A stretch of DNA of 64,000 nucleotides, from positions 1-64,000 of the forward strand of contig NZ_VUYS01000006.1 in NCBI RefSeq assembly GCF_008389435.1, written 5' to 3'. The position numbers and the translations under genes were made by a program. Origin of the DNA: Candidatus Nitrosocosmicus agrestis (GTDB taxonomy: Archaea; Thermoproteota; Nitrososphaeria; Nitrososphaerales; Nitrososphaeraceae). Within the stretch, counting starts at the first letter, position 1. Each line of letters starts with the position of its first letter. Positions 62,586 to 64,000 of the stretch are shown here, piece by piece. Under the pieces are notes generated by a model, which made no database searches, had not been told where the DNA came from, and saw nothing but the letters and a program-made list of their open reading frames with translations.

Positions 62586-64000
62586 TCATAAATTATTGTT
62601 TAAATTACTTAAATTTTCCAGGTTTAAACCATACAATTTCCATTTATTGTCAACCAATTGTTTGGTAGATTCATCTACCTTTACTAACTCTTGTATATCT
62701 CTTTGGTAACCTTCTTCTTTCCATTTAGTTGTAGCATCAATACCTAATTTCGATCCTAAATTCACAAGTGGAGATGAGGGATCTAGAGTATCAGTGGGCA
62801 TATAATCTATGATCATAGTATCTCTCTTAGGATCCGCTCTAGTAGTAACTGCCCAAATTACTTCATCCATACTGTGAACATCAACATCATTATCAACTAC
62901 TATAAACATCTTAGTTAGAGCCAGTTGACCTAATCCCCATAGCCCCATCATTACTTTCTTTGCTTGTCCGGGGTATCGTTTTTTGATGGAAATGATACCA
63001 AGTCCTTGAAACCAACCCGCCGCCGGCATGGAAAAATCCATTACTTCTGGTTGAAACATTTGAATCAATGGCAAAAAGGATCTTTCAATTACTTTACCAA
63101 AGTACGCATCTTCGAGTATGGGTTTACCGACGACAGTAGTTAGATATATTGGATTTTTCCTACGCATTATTCCTGTAAGAGTAAAAAGGGGAAAATAGTC
63201 TGGAGGAGTATAATAACCAGTATGATCACCGAATGGACCTTCGAGCACTAGCTTGTTAGGGTCGACTATGCCTTCGAAGACGATTTCAGCATTCGAAGGT
63301 ACTTCGATATCAACTGTCCTGCATTTGACTAACTTTATTCCTTTCTTCCTAGATATTCCTGAGAAAAGGAATTTGTCCATGCCTTCGGGTACAGGAGCAA
63401 TGCTGCTGAAAATAGTAGAAGGGTCTGACCCAATAACTATAGCGACTTCAGTCGGCTTGTCAGTATCCTTTGATATTTGGAAATGCTGAGCCCCTCTTTT
63501 ATGAATTTGCCAATGCATAATAGCCTGCTTATCATTAAGAATCTGGATTCTGTAGACTCCAATATTCCTAATACCGGTTTCAGGATGTTTGGTAATAGTC
63601 ATTCCAAAAGTGATAAATCTTCCAGCATCTTTTTCAAAAGATTTCAGAATTGGAAAATCACTTAATGAAGGATTATTAGTGTCTTGTACTTCAGTTACAG
63701 GACCACTATCTACAATTTTTGGCCCAAAATCCCCGATTTCCGAAAGTTTTGGAAGCATTTTCAACCTGTTGAGCATCCCTGATGGAATTTTCATCCTTGT
63801 AAGATCAACAATCCTGTTACCAATTTCAGAAAAATCATCCATTTCTAATCCAATTTGTAGCCGCTTCATAGATCCGAAAGCATTACCTAAAACAGGAATA
63901 GAATATCCTTTTACATTTTCAAAAAGTATAGCAGGACTATTGCGTGAATACATCATACGTCTCATAATTTCTGCAATTTCCAATTCGGCAGAGACTTCTA
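62586..64000 (-). CDS. UbiD-family decarboxylase, N-terminus outside window
   Basis: At least 470 residues of a UbiD-type prenyl-FMN decarboxylase. The frame is open through base 64000 and the part before the TTG at 63983 reads EVSAELEIAEIMRRM, the conserved family start region, so the true start lies beyond the window. Core blocks are FITFGMTITKHPETGIRNIGVYRIQ, EGPFGDHTGYYTPPDYFP (the E, D and H of the active-site area) and KRDTMIIDYMPTDTLDPSSPL. Such enzymes act in quinone synthesis or aromatic acid decarboxylation; in thaumarchaea a menaquinone/ubiquinone-like route is plausible. Confidence 0.9.
   Translation of the reverse strand, partial: EVSAELEIAEIMRRMMYSRNSPAILFENVKGYSIPVLGNAFGSMKRLQIGLEMDDFSEIGNRIVDLTRMKIPSGMLNRLKMLPKLSEIGDFGPKIVDSGPVTEVQDTNNPSLSDFPILKSFEKDAGRFITFGMTITKHPETGIRNIGVYRIQILNDKQAIMHWQIHKRGAQHFQISKDTDKPTEVAIVIGSDPSTIFSSIAPVPEGMDKFLFSGISRKKGIKLVKCRTVDIEVPSNAEIVFEGIVDPNKLVLEGPFGDHTGYYTPPDYFPLFTLTGIMRRKNPIYLTTVVGKPILEDAYFGKVIERSFLPLIQMFQPEVMDFSMPAAGWFQGLGIISIKKRYPGQAKKVMMGLWGLGQLALTKMFIVVDNDVDVHSMDEVIWAVTTRADPKRDTMIIDYMPTDTLDPSSPLVNLGSKLGIDATTKWKEEGYQRDIQELVKVDESTKQLVDNKWKLYGLNLENLSNLNNNL

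Overview
The window is a dense, AT-rich stretch of an archaeal chromosome. The information-processing genes (aRF1, TFB, RpoK, FttA/aCPSF1, SRP19, SRP54, Gar1, Pus10, proteasome alpha, a long archaeal ribosomal-protein operon) together with an ESCRT-III/CdvB protein point to Nitrososphaerota (Thaumarchaeota), the ammonia-oxidising archaea. Low GC combined with GalT, UbiD, a DpsL-like ferritin and a thaumarchaeal-type HTH protein suggests a soil Nitrososphaerales lineage of the Nitrosocosmicus kind. That genus-level guess is inference. TTG and GTG starts are common, several promoters look leaderless, and genes are tightly packed, often overlapping by 1 to 11 bases.

Layout. 1-6.9 kb: start of a WecB-like epimerase, a membrane protein, GalT, release factor aRF1, phosphoglycerate mutase, a metallo-beta-lactamase nuclease and an F420/flavin (LLM) oxidoreductase. 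7.0-8.8 kb: a double-SDR protein resembling the N-terminal half of Chloroflexus malonyl-CoA reductase. 9.1-13.1 kb: Dph6, SRP54, Pus10 and a putative zincin, all on the plus strand. 13.1-20.6 kb: eS31/eS24, PGP phosphatase, ArgS, an archaeal YidC-like protein, a TPR protein, PurN, a TauE transporter and UPF0147. 20.6-26.5 kb: FttA, SRP19, PurS, tRNA-Thr, Gar1, TFB, eS25, a cyclophilin-like protein and RpoK. 26.6-33.4 kb: glycerate kinase, DUF2203-TrpE, threonine synthase, a glutaminase-less asparagine-synthetase-like protein and CdvB.

33.4-38.7 kb is the most unusual part. A biotin cluster (bioA, bioB, bioF) contains a serine recombinase gene on the opposite strand. It is bracketed by two nearly identical 28-bp perfect palindromes whose differences are compensated in both arms, and is followed by seven head-to-tail copies of a 20-bp repeat. 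Next comes a tightly coupled operon of a sugar nucleotidyltransferase, an LLM oxidoreductase, a thiolase and a DUF35 protein (38.7-41.8 kb).

42.2-50.3 kb: a tRNA-Asn gene with a 27-nt intron at a non-canonical place, and the S10/spc-type ribosomal operon from uL3 to uL6, which lacks uL2 between uL23 and uS19. It is followed on the promoter side by a SPOUT methyltransferase, a redoxin and proteasome alpha. 52.7-64 kb: DUF371, PurC, small proteins, an exported protein, IlvD, HIT, a glycosyltransferase, a membrane-anchored J protein, a ferritin-like protein, an HTH protein between two non-coding stretches, and a UbiD decarboxylase that runs off the window end.
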